A stretch of 64,000 nucleotides of DNA from Heracleum sosnowskyi. Lineage: Eukaryota; Streptophyta; Magnoliopsida; Apiales; Apiaceae. Positions 43,550 to 54,372 of the stretch are shown here, one piece after another. Numbering within the stretch: position 1 is the stretch's first letter; each line of letters begins with the position of its first letter. The stretch covers positions 3,196,001 through 3,260,000 of the forward strand of contig CM061243.1 in the NCBI GenBank assembly GCA_030848705.1. The letters are read 5' to 3'. The translations under genes were made by a program, and so were the position numbers. The notes under the pieces were generated by a model, which searched no databases, had not been told where the DNA came from, and saw only the letters and a list, made by a program, of their open reading frames with translations.

Positions 43550-44440
43550 TTAATTATGGGAATGTATCTCATCCTCATCTCTATATGTATAACAGTTTAT
43601 TTTCCTTTAACATGAACTTTTAATCCAATTACATACTACTACTCTGTTATATTAGTTTGAATATGAATTTTGATATTTTAAACTAAACTGTTAGACCTAA
43701 GTTTGGATGGCCTTACAGTGTACCAATTGATCAGAGTTTCTTTTATATATTGTTTTAAGTAATTTGTAATTATACATATTAATAGATTTATTACTTTTGT
43801 ATTTGACCATGCAAGTGCGTTGAAAAACATGACAATATTATATGAATTTATGCAATAGCTTTATTTGATTTCTTTTTTATTTTTACAAGTCAACTAATGT
43901 TTGTTATGGTGTTACAGATTTTGAACCCAGACACACCTTTTTTTGATTGTTACAATCAGTTTAGTGTTTTGCGTTTGCGTATTCTCACTTTTAATTTAAT
44001 CAGGTAATTTGGGGGTTGCTTTGTATTTTATGTTTTTGTGTATTGTGTTTATGAATTTATGTAATGATCGATACTTATTAAGACTAATCAGTTAGTTTTG
44101 ATAGAACTTATCTTAATCTAGAAGATCATTCGATCCTTGTGACGGATAATAATCCTACATACCAAGACAGATTTTTTATCCTACGCTTATCAGATTTTTT
44201 ATCTCTGTTATTGATTTACAAAATTTTGCACTTCGATGTGATTTCTATTTTGCTAGCTTCTGGATTGAATTTTTTCAGCTAATTCTTCACAATATTTGTT
44301 CTCCATTACTTTCTCGGGGAAACATGATGTTTTCTAAATTTAATCTTACTCAACATCCTTTTTTGTTGGATTTTATGGTGTAGACATGCAGCGTTTATTT
44401 AAAGATTTGAATAGAGTAAAATCTTTGTTTTAGCTGAAAA
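43550..44440. other. Possible captured host sequence inside the Helitron
   Basis: Composition is less extreme than the surrounding repeats, and short stretches look intron- or UTR-like. I could not identify a donor gene or a coding frame. Helitrons often carry gene fragments, which is why this is flagged. Confidence 0.25.
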
Positions 44441-44445
44441 TATAA

Positions 44446-45238
44446 TTGCCCGTAATTAAAAATATTAAAATAGGTTTTAAAATAAATAAGTAAGGAATTG
44501 CCCATGATATTTTTGGAAAAAGAGGGGTTTTTAGTAAGGAAAAATAGAAAGAGTAACATATTTTAGTTGAAAAAAATAATTTCCCGTGATTATTTTTTAT
44601 TTTTTAAAAAGAGAGAATTTTGTTAAAAACGGTAATGTATTTTAGCTGAAAAAAGTAATTGGTTATAAATAATGTTATTATTTAATAATAGTTTCTTTAA
44701 AAAATAAAAAAAATAGAAAAAGTAACATGTTTTAGATGAAAAGGTAAGTGCCCATAATTAAAAATTCTAAAATAGGTTTCAAAATAAATAAGTAAGGTTT
44801 ATCCGGGATATTTTTGGAAAATGGAGGGTTTTAGTAAGGAAAAATAGAAATAGTAACATGTTTTACGTGAAAAAATTAATTGCCCGTGATTTGTTTTTTT
44901 AAATAAGAGAGAATTTTGTTAGAAAAAATATAAAAGGTAATTGGTTATAAATAATGTTATTATTTAGTAAAGAAAAATATAAATAGTAACCTGTTTCAGT
45001 TTGAAAAGGTAATTGCACGTGTTTTTTTTATTAAGAAAAAGAGATAATTTTGTTAGAAAAAATATAAAATGTAATGTATTTTAGCTGAAAATGTAATTGG
45101 TTATAAATAATGATATTATTTAGTTTAGTAATAGTTTTTTTTAAAATAAGTAAGGGTAAATAAGTAAAATCATTAAGTACCGACTGTCCGTCCAACTACC
45201 AAAATTTTAAAATTTCATCTTTAATAATATAATAATAT
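44446..45238 (-). mobile_element. Helitron family A fragment nested in the family B Helitron
   Basis: On the minus strand it starts TCTATATTATTATATTATT near 45240, then 'AAAGATGAAATTTTAAAA' and 'GATTTTACTTATTTACCC', as in the plus-strand family A copies. The 3' end was not found. Confidence 0.55.
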
Positions 45239-45959
45239 AGAGCTCTAGAATCACTCGATTCATATTTATTTATTTTTTAAAGCTCCTCGATTTTGAAAAA
45301 TTAAAATCAAAACTTCCTCAATTAGCTCCTATTTTTTAGAGAAAAAAATCAAAACTTTTTAATATTTTCTTTTATAACTCCTACTTCTAAAAAATAAGTT
45401 CTCTAAAAATTATAAACCTAATAAAATTATATAACTAGAGTTTCTCAATTTTAATTATATAAAAATTAATTTGTTTATTAACATTCGAATTTATAGCAAA
45501 GATATTAAATATGTAAAAATCAATCATGTTTACAATTTAATTGAACAACTATTTATTTTAGTTTTAGTTTATTTAAATAATTGAATCATAATTGTTTCTG
45601 AAATAGATTTTAATGAAGGAATTTTTTGTTATTTTTACAAAGTTTAGCTCCTCTATTTTAATTAAATAAAATTAAATTTTCTTATTTACATTCGAATTAA
45701 CTGGAATGATAATAAATATATAAAAATCAATTATATTTAGAATTTAATTCAAGTAAGGTAACAATATTATAATAATCAAATTATAAACCTAATCAAATTG
45801 TATAAATTGTATAAATTGTATAAATATTATAAATTGTATAATATTTTAATTAATTGTATAAATTAATATTAATTTAAAAAAATTGTATAAAGTAAGGTAA
45901 ATATTTTAAAAATTGTAAAATATTATAAGGCCGCTGCGAAGCGCGGCTTAGTAAACTAG

Positions 45960-46651
45960 TTATTTATAAAATATTTACAAAATAACGTCGATGACACATG
46001 ATTTTTTTTAATTCGTGGACGCATATTAATGCACGCGAGATCTCATATTATTATTAGGAAATTTACTATTCTAAACTCATTTTGTAACAATTTTTGGGAA
46101 TAGTTTTGGGATTTCTAGAATTTCTCAAAACTAAATCACATCAAAATGTAAAAAATCATGAACAACATTTTCTTCCAAAGCTTGTATTGAGAAAATCACG
46201 CATGTAAATCGCTTTAAATCAATGGTCAAGATTTCACTTGAATGGGTTGGATATCACTCTCCCAAGTCTTCTCACTAAACAAACTATACCCTGTCTAGGA
46301 TAAGATTGTATGATGTGGATATTTTTATGATTTTATCTACACAGTTCCATGAACTGACATCTTCGGCTCGAATTTTTTTTGTAATAAAAGAGCCGTGATT
46401 AATTTGATATTTTCATATTGATAGTTACTATACATTGATATTTCATTTTTCTTTTGTCTTTTCATTCACGAGGGATGTCTCGACAAGTGGATGATAAATT
46501 TATAGATAAGGCTTCCGCAGATCAGCATCGACAGGATGGGTAGATAATATATTAATATGTGATGGGAGCCTTTAGTGAATATAAATAAATAATTCGAAAA
46601 ATTAAATATAAAATTGCAAAGTTATGGTTGATATAAAAAATTGAACTAATT
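45960..46651. other. Intergenic, nothing recognised
   Basis: No frame, terminal repeat or RNA gene seen. Confidence 0.35.
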
Positions 46652-46659
46652 ATTACAAG

Positions 46660-47235
46660 TAGGGCTGAGCAGAACCGAACCAGAACCGAAAAACCGAACC
46701 GAATAGTATAATTTCGGTTCGGTTCGGTTCTAATTTTCTGAAAATTCGGTCTTTTCGGTCCGGACCGAATAGACCGAAATAAATATCGGTTCGGTTCGGT
46801 TCTTTCAAAAAAAATTCGGTCCGAACCGAATAGACCGAATTATTTTTATGTTATATTTATATAATTTTTATAGATATAATATATTAATTTTATATGTATG
46901 TATATATTCAAAATTTTGCATGGCTTATTTTTGATTCGAGATTTGAAGTTTGAACTATTATATTTACATTTCATACTTGTATTTCATTAGCTAATATTTT
47001 TATTTTTAGAAAAATCATATTTTTTGGCATTTTTTTGAAATAAAAATTTTTTATTTGAAAAAATTTCGGTTCTTTTATGAAAGAACCGAACCGAATAGGC
47101 TTATTTCGGTTCGGTTCGGTTCCGGTCCAAAATACAATTTCGGTTCGGTTCGGTCCGGAAAAAAATGATAATTCGGTTCTCGGTCTATTCGGTTCGGTCC
47201 GGTTCTGGACCGAACCGACCGAATGCTCAGCCCTA
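46660..47235 (+). mobile_element. Intact hAT-type MITE, 576 bp
   Basis: The terminal inverted repeats TAGGGCTGAGCA and TGCTCAGCCCTA are perfect. The 8-bp target duplication ATTACAAG is perfect (46652-46659 and 47236-47243). Both subterminal parts consist of 'TTCGGTTCGG' and 'CCGAACCGAA' words in both directions. An 8-bp duplication and subterminal repeats are hallmarks of the hAT superfamily. There is no transposase, so mobility depends on a partner. Confidence 0.93.
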
Positions 47236-47284
47236 ATTACAAGTAAGAAGAATATACTCTTAGCCCAAAATAGTATTATTTAAA

Positions 47285-47600
47285 AAAATGATACAAAATA
47301 TCACAATAAAATGCTACATCGTCTACCGTTTTCGGCATAGCATGAAAATACTATTTAAAGTAGTGTTTTGACCAAAAACACCGCTTCAAGTAGCGTTTTG
47401 ACCCAAAAACATCACTTCAAATAGCGATTTTAGTATAAAACACAACTTAAATCAGCATTTTTCAGTCTTAGAACAACACTTAATCTAGCGTTTTACTGAA
47501 AACAATACTTAAAATTGTGTTTTGTGAAAACAATGTATTATCTTGCGTTTTACTGTGCTACTTAGGATCATTTTTTTCAATTATGTTATTTGGGACATTA
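47285..47600 (+). repeat. Repeat with units around 'AGTAGCGTTTTGACC' (copy 1)
   Basis: Six to seven diverged units of about 35-40 bp combine 'AAAACACNACTT' and 'AGYGTTTT'. The block ends with 'GGATCATTTTTTTCAATTAT' and 'TTTGGGAC'. The same organisation and ending occur at 55660-56090. Confidence 0.7.
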
Positions 47601-47968
47601 AAGTTATAATATGTGCCGTAAAAGGCCAACATCCCATAAAATCTTTGACATCTTTGTTTAGTTTAGGTCACTCTTATAATTGGTATTATATAAAGTTTCG
47701 GTTCAATGAAGTGTTTTGGCTAAATGAAAATTCGGATGTTATTTTAAGTGATACATTCGTAAATTTATGAACGAATATGTATACATGCGATGATTCTAGA
47801 TACTTATTTCTGAGGTATAGTAATGTTTGTTATATCTTTTAACCGTTTAGGCAAGAAAGCAAAAGGGAACGAATGAGGCAAAAAGAACAAGAAGTTACAC
47901 AATCTCGGTATATTTACATTCATAAAACTTCTCAAAATTATGAAGCACAAGTAGATAACAACTTAGCT

Positions 47969-49042
47969 CTAAATTTCCAAAAGACAACTTGACTGAACAT
48001 GGCCTGAAAATTCTTCCGGTGTCGCCACTTTGGTCCATTTCCTAGTATTAATATCCAACGTGTACACCTTGTGGGGCTCACCAAATGTATGTGAACCAAT
48101 CACCATTAGCTTCTCCTGCCACGCTGTCATGTGTGTTGAAGTTAACACCTCGGATGGCAGCTCAGCAAGTTCTTGCCACGTGGAACTACAATTTGTCATC
48201 ATAATTTTGCCTGAGCTGGAGCTCCACTTGTACACATTTCCATCTCCATTGTCCACGTATGATCTCGGACACGTAGCAGCGTCTAAGAAATTCTCGTAAA
48301 CCTTGTTCCACTGCCACGTTTTACCATTGAATGCTTCTGCGCTTCTCCCGAACCGGCCTTGCATTTCGGTTGTGTACCCACCAATGACATGGAACTTGCC
48401 ACGGTGGAAAACCCCTTTACACTCATCACGCTCATTTGCCATGTCAGGTAGTAGGATCCACTTATCATCCGCCACGTCATACACCATAGCCGATTTTAAC
48501 GCATTCTTTTCGCAATCATGCCCACCCGCCACAAACACCATCCTAGAATCCGAAGCACAAGCAAAAAACGATCTAGGACAACCTGGCATGTTGGCCCCAC
48601 GCTTCCACGTGGCACTAACAAAATTATAAACAAAAACCTCACTTGAAGCATCCCACGTAAGCGGGTCTAACCCACCCATCACAACTAAATTCAACCCGAC
48701 AGCCGCGAGTTGACAAAACATGGGTAACCCATTTAAATGGCCGGGTAATAAGGGCAGTTCGGTCCAAGTCACCGAACCCGGTTCACAAACGGTTAACCGA
48801 TAAGCCGGCACACCCGAATTCTTCACCCCACCTTGTTTTCGGGTCGGGTCAAACCGGGCTTGTGTCATAACAATAAGACGTTGAGTCATTCCGGCATCTC
48901 TCCGGCGCCTCCAAAATTCCGGCAGCTCAATTTCAACCTTCCATCTCTTGCAAACTGACGTGGCAGAACAGAAAGTATCATAAGGTAAACGGATCAAACA
49001 CTCACGACCCACATCATTATCAAGACCCGAAATAAGATCCAT
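47969..49042 (-). CDS. F-box/kelch-repeat protein, KISS ME DEADLY / KFB-PAL type (At1g80440-like)
   Basis: Single-exon gene; the true ATG is 49040-49042 (MDLISGLDNDVGRECLIRL), 357 residues, close to the usual length of this family. An F-box is at about residues 3-45 (ending LPEFWRRRRDAG). Kelch repeats follow, with Gly-Gly doublets near 123, 173 and 221 and matching Trp/Tyr positions. By family knowledge such proteins are substrate receptors of SCF ubiquitin ligases; Arabidopsis members target phenylalanine ammonia-lyase and type-B response regulators, so they lower phenylpropanoid flux and cytokinin response. The same roles here are inferred. The protein acts in cytosol and nucleus. The reading frame is intact, GC-rich compared with its surroundings, and preceded by a TATA box. 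Overall the best-supported host gene here. Confidence 0.9.
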   Translation of the reverse strand: MDLISGLDNDVGRECLIRLPYDTFCSATSVCKRWKVEIELPEFWRRRRDAGMTQRLIVMTQARFDPTRKQGGVKNSGVPAYRLTVCEPGSVTWTELPLLPGHLNGLPMFCQLAAVGLNLVVMGGLDPLTWDASSEVFVYNFVSATWKRGANMPGCPRSFFACASDSRMVFVAGGHDCEKNALKSAMVYDVADDKWILLPDMANERDECKGVFHRGKFHVIGGYTTEMQGRFGRSAEAFNGKTWQWNKVYENFLDAATCPRSYVDNGDGNVYKWSSSSGKIMMTNCSSTWQELAELPSEVLTSTHMTAWQEKLMVIGSHTFGEPHKVYTLDINTRKWTKVATPEEFSGHVQSSCLLEI

Positions 49043-49187
49043 CAAGACAAACTTGCTAAAATATCAAGATTTTAGAATATATGTAAGAAAGAAAGTTGTA
49101 ATAAAAGTAGAAAGGAAAGGAGAGAGTGAAATAATAAGTAGTATGTTGTAATAAAGTGATGGTGTTGAGTTAAAGAGAGATGAGAGG

Positions 49188-49194
49188 TTTTATA
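49188..49194 (-). promoter_or_regulatory. TATA box of the F-box/kelch gene
   Basis: TATAAAA on the minus strand, about 145 bp before the ATG, giving a 5' UTR of about 115 nt. Confidence 0.65.
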
Positions 49195-49277
49195 GATAAA
49201 GAGGGAAGTACTATAGATAGATACATGTTTGTATAGGCATGTCTAGGATATAGGGAAGGGAGAGAAAAAGAAAGTGA

Positions 49278-49312
49278 GGGAGAGAGAGAGAGAGAGAGAG
49301 GAGAGGAGAGAG
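49278..49312 (+). repeat. GA microsatellite upstream of the F-box/kelch gene
   Basis: A (GA)n-rich run on the plus strand, that is (CT)n in the gene's sense, about 90-120 bp upstream of its TATA box. GA/CT tracts near plant promoters can bind GAGA-type (BBR/BPC) factors. Confidence 0.8.
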
Positions 49313-49399
49313 ATTTGGCCCCATTTGTATGGTGGTGGTGATGAAGAGAAAAAGAAAGCCAGGGGCCAATCTTCTAGAAGCTTTATTACAAAGAAACAA

Positions 49400-50136
49400 C
49401 AACTTGCGACAGTGGGATTTCAGTTTTTTGCTATTATTTATTTATTTAATTAATATATATTCGGCTAGCATTTGGTTTTATCCTCTACTTTGTTAAGCAT
49501 GAACCATGTTACATTAAATTAAATAACAGTTATTAGTAGTATAATCTGTAATCTCCGAGATTGTTACACATTAATTATTCCATCTGTTAACGGGATTTGG
49601 GGTCTGTCGGTAAAAAACAACCACCTGAGGTAGTGCGAGTCCATAATATTCATCCCATAAAATAAAAAATTAAAAAAATATTATTTATAATTATCTCAAT
49701 GGAACTTATTGAAATACGTGAAAAATTAGAAGGTTCTAGGACGGAGGTAATATTATTTAAAGTTATACATGGCGTAGTGCTTGGTTTTTTTCTTTTTCTT
49801 TACTAATTGTCTAGTACTTAGTTTACTATATGCTTTTCTAGTATTCCTCCTGTTTCTTACCATGTTTGTTTTTTCTCTAAGGTATTCGGAAATTTTATTC
49901 TTGTTCGTAATTTTGATTTATTTTTAAATGTTGTATAACTTTTTATTAATAAATTAATAACTTATCAGAGAAAAATATATATTACTGTATTTTTTAATAA
50001 AAATTATAATTTATTATTAATTATACACTTTTTTTAATAATAGTTAGAGGAATTTGTTACCAGAATCTGTTTGTGGATCAGGTGATAAATGTGACCGTCC
50101 AGGACACCACTGCAAGTAGAATTTTATTTTCAATCC
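49400..50136. other. Intergenic upstream of the F-box/kelch gene
   Basis: No further gene recognised. AT-rich, with the likely distal promoter near 49313-49500. Confidence 0.35.
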
Positions 50137-52380
50137 GTTGAACTTTGAGACTTGTGCATTGTATGCGGACCTCACAATGAACCGTGTCCTGTACTTTTGT
50201 GTAGTAGATTTTTGTGTTTTCCTGTACTTGAATGTAAAACTCATATCATACTTCTTTTGGATTCGTGTACTAAATTTGAAACACATGTCTAATTTAAAAC
50301 GTGTCGTGTACTTTACGTGTCGTATTCGTGTACATTAAACAAAAATATAAATTTAATTTAATTAAAATTTATATATTATAAAACTATTTTAATTATGTAA
50401 ATTTTTACGAAATGTGTATTAATTATATATTACATACAATTTTATAAAAATTTGTAAATATAACTTATATATATATATAAATGTATACTTCTTATACATA
50501 AACTAGTTGAGAAAGCCGCGCTTCGCGGCGGCGTTATAATTTTTTTTGAAAAACTCTATCTATGAAATTACAATAATAATTCATTTCTCTCTATTAAGCC
50601 GTACTCCCGTTAAACACGCTTTTCTTGTTAAGATCAAAATTTATATATTGAATACTTGTCTTATATATTAATTTTCATGTTAACATATTCCTTTCTAACC
50701 AGCCGTTTTCCCGTTGAAAAACACTTGTATAAATTCGCACTCTTATTTTATTTTCAATAATACTTTTAATTATGTTCTACAAACACCTATTCTACTTTCG
50801 ATAGAACTTTTAATTATATATATATATATATATATATTATAAATACAAATTCTTCTACATCATAAATTCGAAAACCGATTTTATTTCCGATAGAATTTTT
50901 AATTATATGCTTAACCTATAAATTTAAACTATTCTCCTTTAAAAATTCGAACAATTATTATATATAAATTGGTTTTGGGAACCAATTTTTAAAAAAATAA
51001 ATACACACAATTTGAGAGATGATACATGATCGTTATAAAAGATTTTAAAAAAAACTTAGTACAATAAGTTTCAAAAATTAAATTTAATATTAATTTAGAA
51101 GATCAAATTTAACAGTAAATCTTTCCCGCAAAACACATCCATGCTCAATGCAAAGATATGCTCGGCAACAATTTGAAAATAGGCATAACTTAAATTTAAA
51201 TCATTTAAAACATATATAAAATTGTGTTAATCACTCAAAACAAAGATGTACCTTGCATAGCACACTTGATGTTCAAATAAACGTCAACACGATTGGTATT
51301 CTAAATTGCCGCATAGCTGAAATCCGAAAAGATTGATTTTGAATCCTGCAATTGAATAATAAACAAAGGTTTAGGATTTGAGAAAGAAATAATAAAAAAT
51401 AAAAGATCGCAGGATAAAAAAATTTCCCAAGCTGACGCACTTTGATGAAAAAATCATAACAAAACAAATTTTGTCATATAAACTCGTTAACAATAAAATC
51501 CAGCTTATGATTAAATTTTGGTTATCAACATGTATAAATTTATCAATGTGATTATCACATGGTACGACCAAATCATAAGTCTTGAGCTTTTTAAACTTTT
51601 CTCTGATCCCATCTTTAGTACCACTCTTCAACACATATGATACGTAGGATAAAAAAATTACATATGATTCAAATCAAATATAACTGGTTAGATAACATAA
51701 CTTGGTCCATACCCCGCGCGCAGAAGCAAGCAACAAAGAAAAGAGCAATGGTAGAGCTTTGAATGATTTTTATATTTTGCTAAAAGTTTATTCAAACTCT
51801 TCTCTAATGTACCGTAAAATTTATATTCAAACACTTATTCTACTTTAAATAGAATTTTCATTTTATGTCTTTTCTATAAATTCGAACTATTCTCCTCTAT
51901 AAATTCGGACTCTACTCCTCTATAAATTCGAACACCTATTCTACTTCTAATATACTAAAGAATTTTTTTTTATTTATTAGTATTTTAAATTCTAAAATTC
52001 TAAAAAATTAAAAAAATAGATTGAGACGATCTTAGAAGCGCCACCTCACCTCCCGCGTATTCTCCTTTATATATATATATTGATGTATAACTTATAAATG
52101 TATAACTTACTGTCAATTAGTCGTGAAACTTTTATTTATTGTTCATCTCTAATTGCTTATATATTTTTAAAAAAATTATTTATTTACTTCATTAATTCGT
52201 GTACTTTCGTTCCGTGTCGTGTACTTATTGTGAAAACTCAAACCCGAGACTAATTATATTCGTGTTTTTTCGTGTTCGTGTACTTTCGTGTACCAAAATT
52301 TTGCACTCAAACACTAATTACCCGTGTCGTGTTCGTGTAGTATTCACGTGTCGTGTACCAAATTGCCAACTCTAATTGTA
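50137..52380. mobile_element. Repeat with 'CGTGTCGTGTACTT' arms, interrupted by a Helitron
   Basis: Left arm (about 50160-50335) and right arm (about 52195-52370) both carry clustered 'GTGTCGTGTAC' and 'TTCGTGTAC' words, as in hAT-type MITEs with subterminal repeats. They are separated by the Helitron at 50503-52083. Outer termini are uncertain. Confidence 0.5.
50503..52083 (-). mobile_element. Complete non-autonomous Helitron (family B)
   Basis: On the minus strand it starts TCAATATATATATATAAAGG at 52083 after an A. It ends with the hairpin GCCGCGAAGCGCGGC (plus-strand 50515-50529), then CTAG (50503-50506) and T. Insertion between A and T is the Helitron rule. The interior shows 'CGGGAGGTGAGGTGGCGC' near the 5' end, as in the element at 42038, and many 'TAAATTCGAACACC' units. 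Only short chance frames, 1581 bp in total. Confidence 0.82.
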
Positions 52381-53369
52381 TCTCCATAATTATATTAACT
52401 CTTCTTATCCCTTAACACTAACAAGTGCTTCATTTTTTATCCTTTTACAATCGAGAATTTAACTTAAACTCAACCTACAATATAAGACTCTTATCTAGTA
52501 GTTTTTATTTTATTTATTAAGCTATTTTGTTTTATAATGTCAATATTACTTAGAAATTATAATTTATTTTATAATACCAGTAACATGAGGGAACTCTTAT
52601 ATAATATATGAATCTGTTACATAACATTTATCTTGTAATGTTACAGAACTTTTCAAACCTGAACTTTCATCTTTATTTCATAAGACATATTTGAATGATT
52701 TTATTCATTTGTGATTTGATTCTTTTTTTTTAATGTGATTTACATCTTCATTTGAGTTTTTTTCTCATAGAATGTTATGTCATATTTTCGATTGTCTCAA
52801 TTATCTCATAATTTTCCGATATTAATCATAGAATACCTCTAAACGATTCTTTCAAATCAGTAAAGAATCACAACGCTAATATAACTCTAAAAAGATAAAA
52901 TCAACTTATCTCAAGATATCCCTTAACAATCATAGGGATTAAAAACAATATCCTATCACAGAACCGCGTTGCCTTGATCCCTATATATAAATAGGGTACG
53001 CATGCATCTTGGAATAGGATCCGACACATCTAACAAGTCGAGACACCTTTCAAGTCCAGCCTCAAACATCCAAAAATCTCAAATCCCTCATTATCACAAT
53101 TTCGTTATTCCAGCAATCCCCGAAATTTGTTATCACCAAATTCTCCCGTTAACATAGAACATTCTTTTATACAATGCATTGGAATTTTGTATTTTCTAGT
53201 AATTCCAATCTATTTTTCTAACATTATTTAGATTTACTAATTCTATCACCGATTTTAGAGGTGGCCAAGTACTTATTAAATCGACTTGCAAGTAAAAAAC
53301 GCATTCTAAAAGTTTTATATATACTAGAATACAAAAAAGCACATTCTAAAAGTTCGCCTAGTTCACACA
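52381..53369. other. Intergenic, nothing recognised
   Basis: Near 52945-53110 the sequence has lower AT and a TATA-like 'CTATATATAAATAGGG' (52980-52995), which resembles the U3/R boundary of an LTR or a promoter. No following frame of note. Confidence 0.35.
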
Positions 53370-53389
53370 ATTCTCCGAACCGACATTGG

Positions 53390-53830
53390 GCCTGTTCGGC
53401 TTATAAACCTATTTCAGCTTATGACTTATGACTTATAAACCTATTTCAGCTTATGAGTGGTGTTTGTTTACTCAGTTTATTTTATAACTTATAACTTATA
53501 AATTGATAAGTTGAATGTTAAAAATCACCAGCATTTTACTTAACTTATCAACTTATTCTTTGATTTCTTTATTTTTTTAATACTTTATATTTTTACCTTT
53601 GTGTTTTTAAATATTTTTTTAATTTAAAATGCAAGTGTTGAAATCATTGTATTTAATAATTATTTTTTCAAATTTAATTTAGCAAATTTTTCACTAACTT
53701 ATAAGTAAATTTATCCAAATACTCGTATAACTTATAATAATCCATGAACTTATCACTTATAAATCACTTACTTATTTTAAACTATAAATCAACTTTTTTG
53801 TGATACCCCAAATACGCACATTGTTTGCTA
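53390..53830 (+). mobile_element. MITE, copy 1 of an adjacent pair
   Basis: Left end GGCCTGTTCGGCTTATAAAC; right end GATACCCCAAATACGCAC. The interior is rich in 'AACTTATAAGTTA'-type inverted words. It shares most of its length with copy 2, including 'AAAATGCAAGTGTTGAAAT'. Confidence 0.6.
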
Positions 53831-53857
53831 CACCAATATTTTATAAGTAATGAATTT

Positions 53858-54372
53858 GGGCGTGTTTGGCCTCCGTTACTTATAAATTATAAGTTAATAA
53901 GAGCTTAAAGGGTGTTTGTTAACCCAACTTATGATCTCAACTTATAACTTATATGTTGAAATTTGGCAACAGCTACTTGTACATTATAAGTTAATAAAAA
54001 TTTATGGGGGTGTTTGCCAACCTAACTTATAACCTTAACTTATAACTTATATGTTGATAAGTTGAATGTTAATAATGAGATACATTTTCCTGAAATTATT
54101 GACTTATTACTTGATTTCTTTGTTTTTTAATACTTTATATTTTTACATTTATGTTTTTAAATATTTTTTTAATTTAAAATGCAAGTGTTGAAATCATTAT
54201 ATTTAATAATTATTTTTTCAAATTTAATTTAGCAAACTTTTAACTAACTTATTAGTAAATTTATCCAAACACCCGTATAACTTATAAGAATTCACCAACT
54301 TATCACTTATATCACACTTACTCGTTTTAAGCTATAAATCAACTTTTTTTGTGATACCTCAAACATGCACTA
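53858..54372 (+). mobile_element. MITE, copy 2 of an adjacent pair
   Basis: Left end GGGCGTGTTTGGCC; right end GATACCTCAAACATGCAC. It contains a short internal duplication of the 5' part ('GGGTGTTTGYYAACC' at about 53918 and 54007). Confidence 0.6.

Larger units (their letters stand above)
42038..45959 (+). mobile_element. Helitron family B with amplified 5' end
   Basis: The 5' end TCAATATACTTATATAAAG follows an A (42037). The 3' end has the hairpin GCCGCTGCGAAGCGCGGC (45931-45948), seven bases later CTAG (45956-45959), then T. The same ends define the minus-strand element at 50503-52083. The 5' terminal segment is repeated four times. Within lies a stretch (about 43550-44440) of different composition, and a minus-strand family A fragment (44446-45238). 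An alternative 5' end is TCTTTTATATATATAAAGG at 43214, so the array could be older, separate insertions. No Rep/helicase seen. Confidence 0.65.

Noticed and set aside
47077..47283. 68-codon frame over the hAT MITE
   Set aside because: Composed of the translated TTCGGTTCGG repeats and crosses the MITE end, so not a gene.
48030..48629. Plus-strand frames opposite the F-box/kelch gene
   Set aside because: Antisense shadows; the minus-strand protein matches a known family over its whole length.
47969..49045. Start of the F-box/kelch ORF one codon earlier
   Set aside because: That codon is TTG; the real ATG is at 49040-49042.
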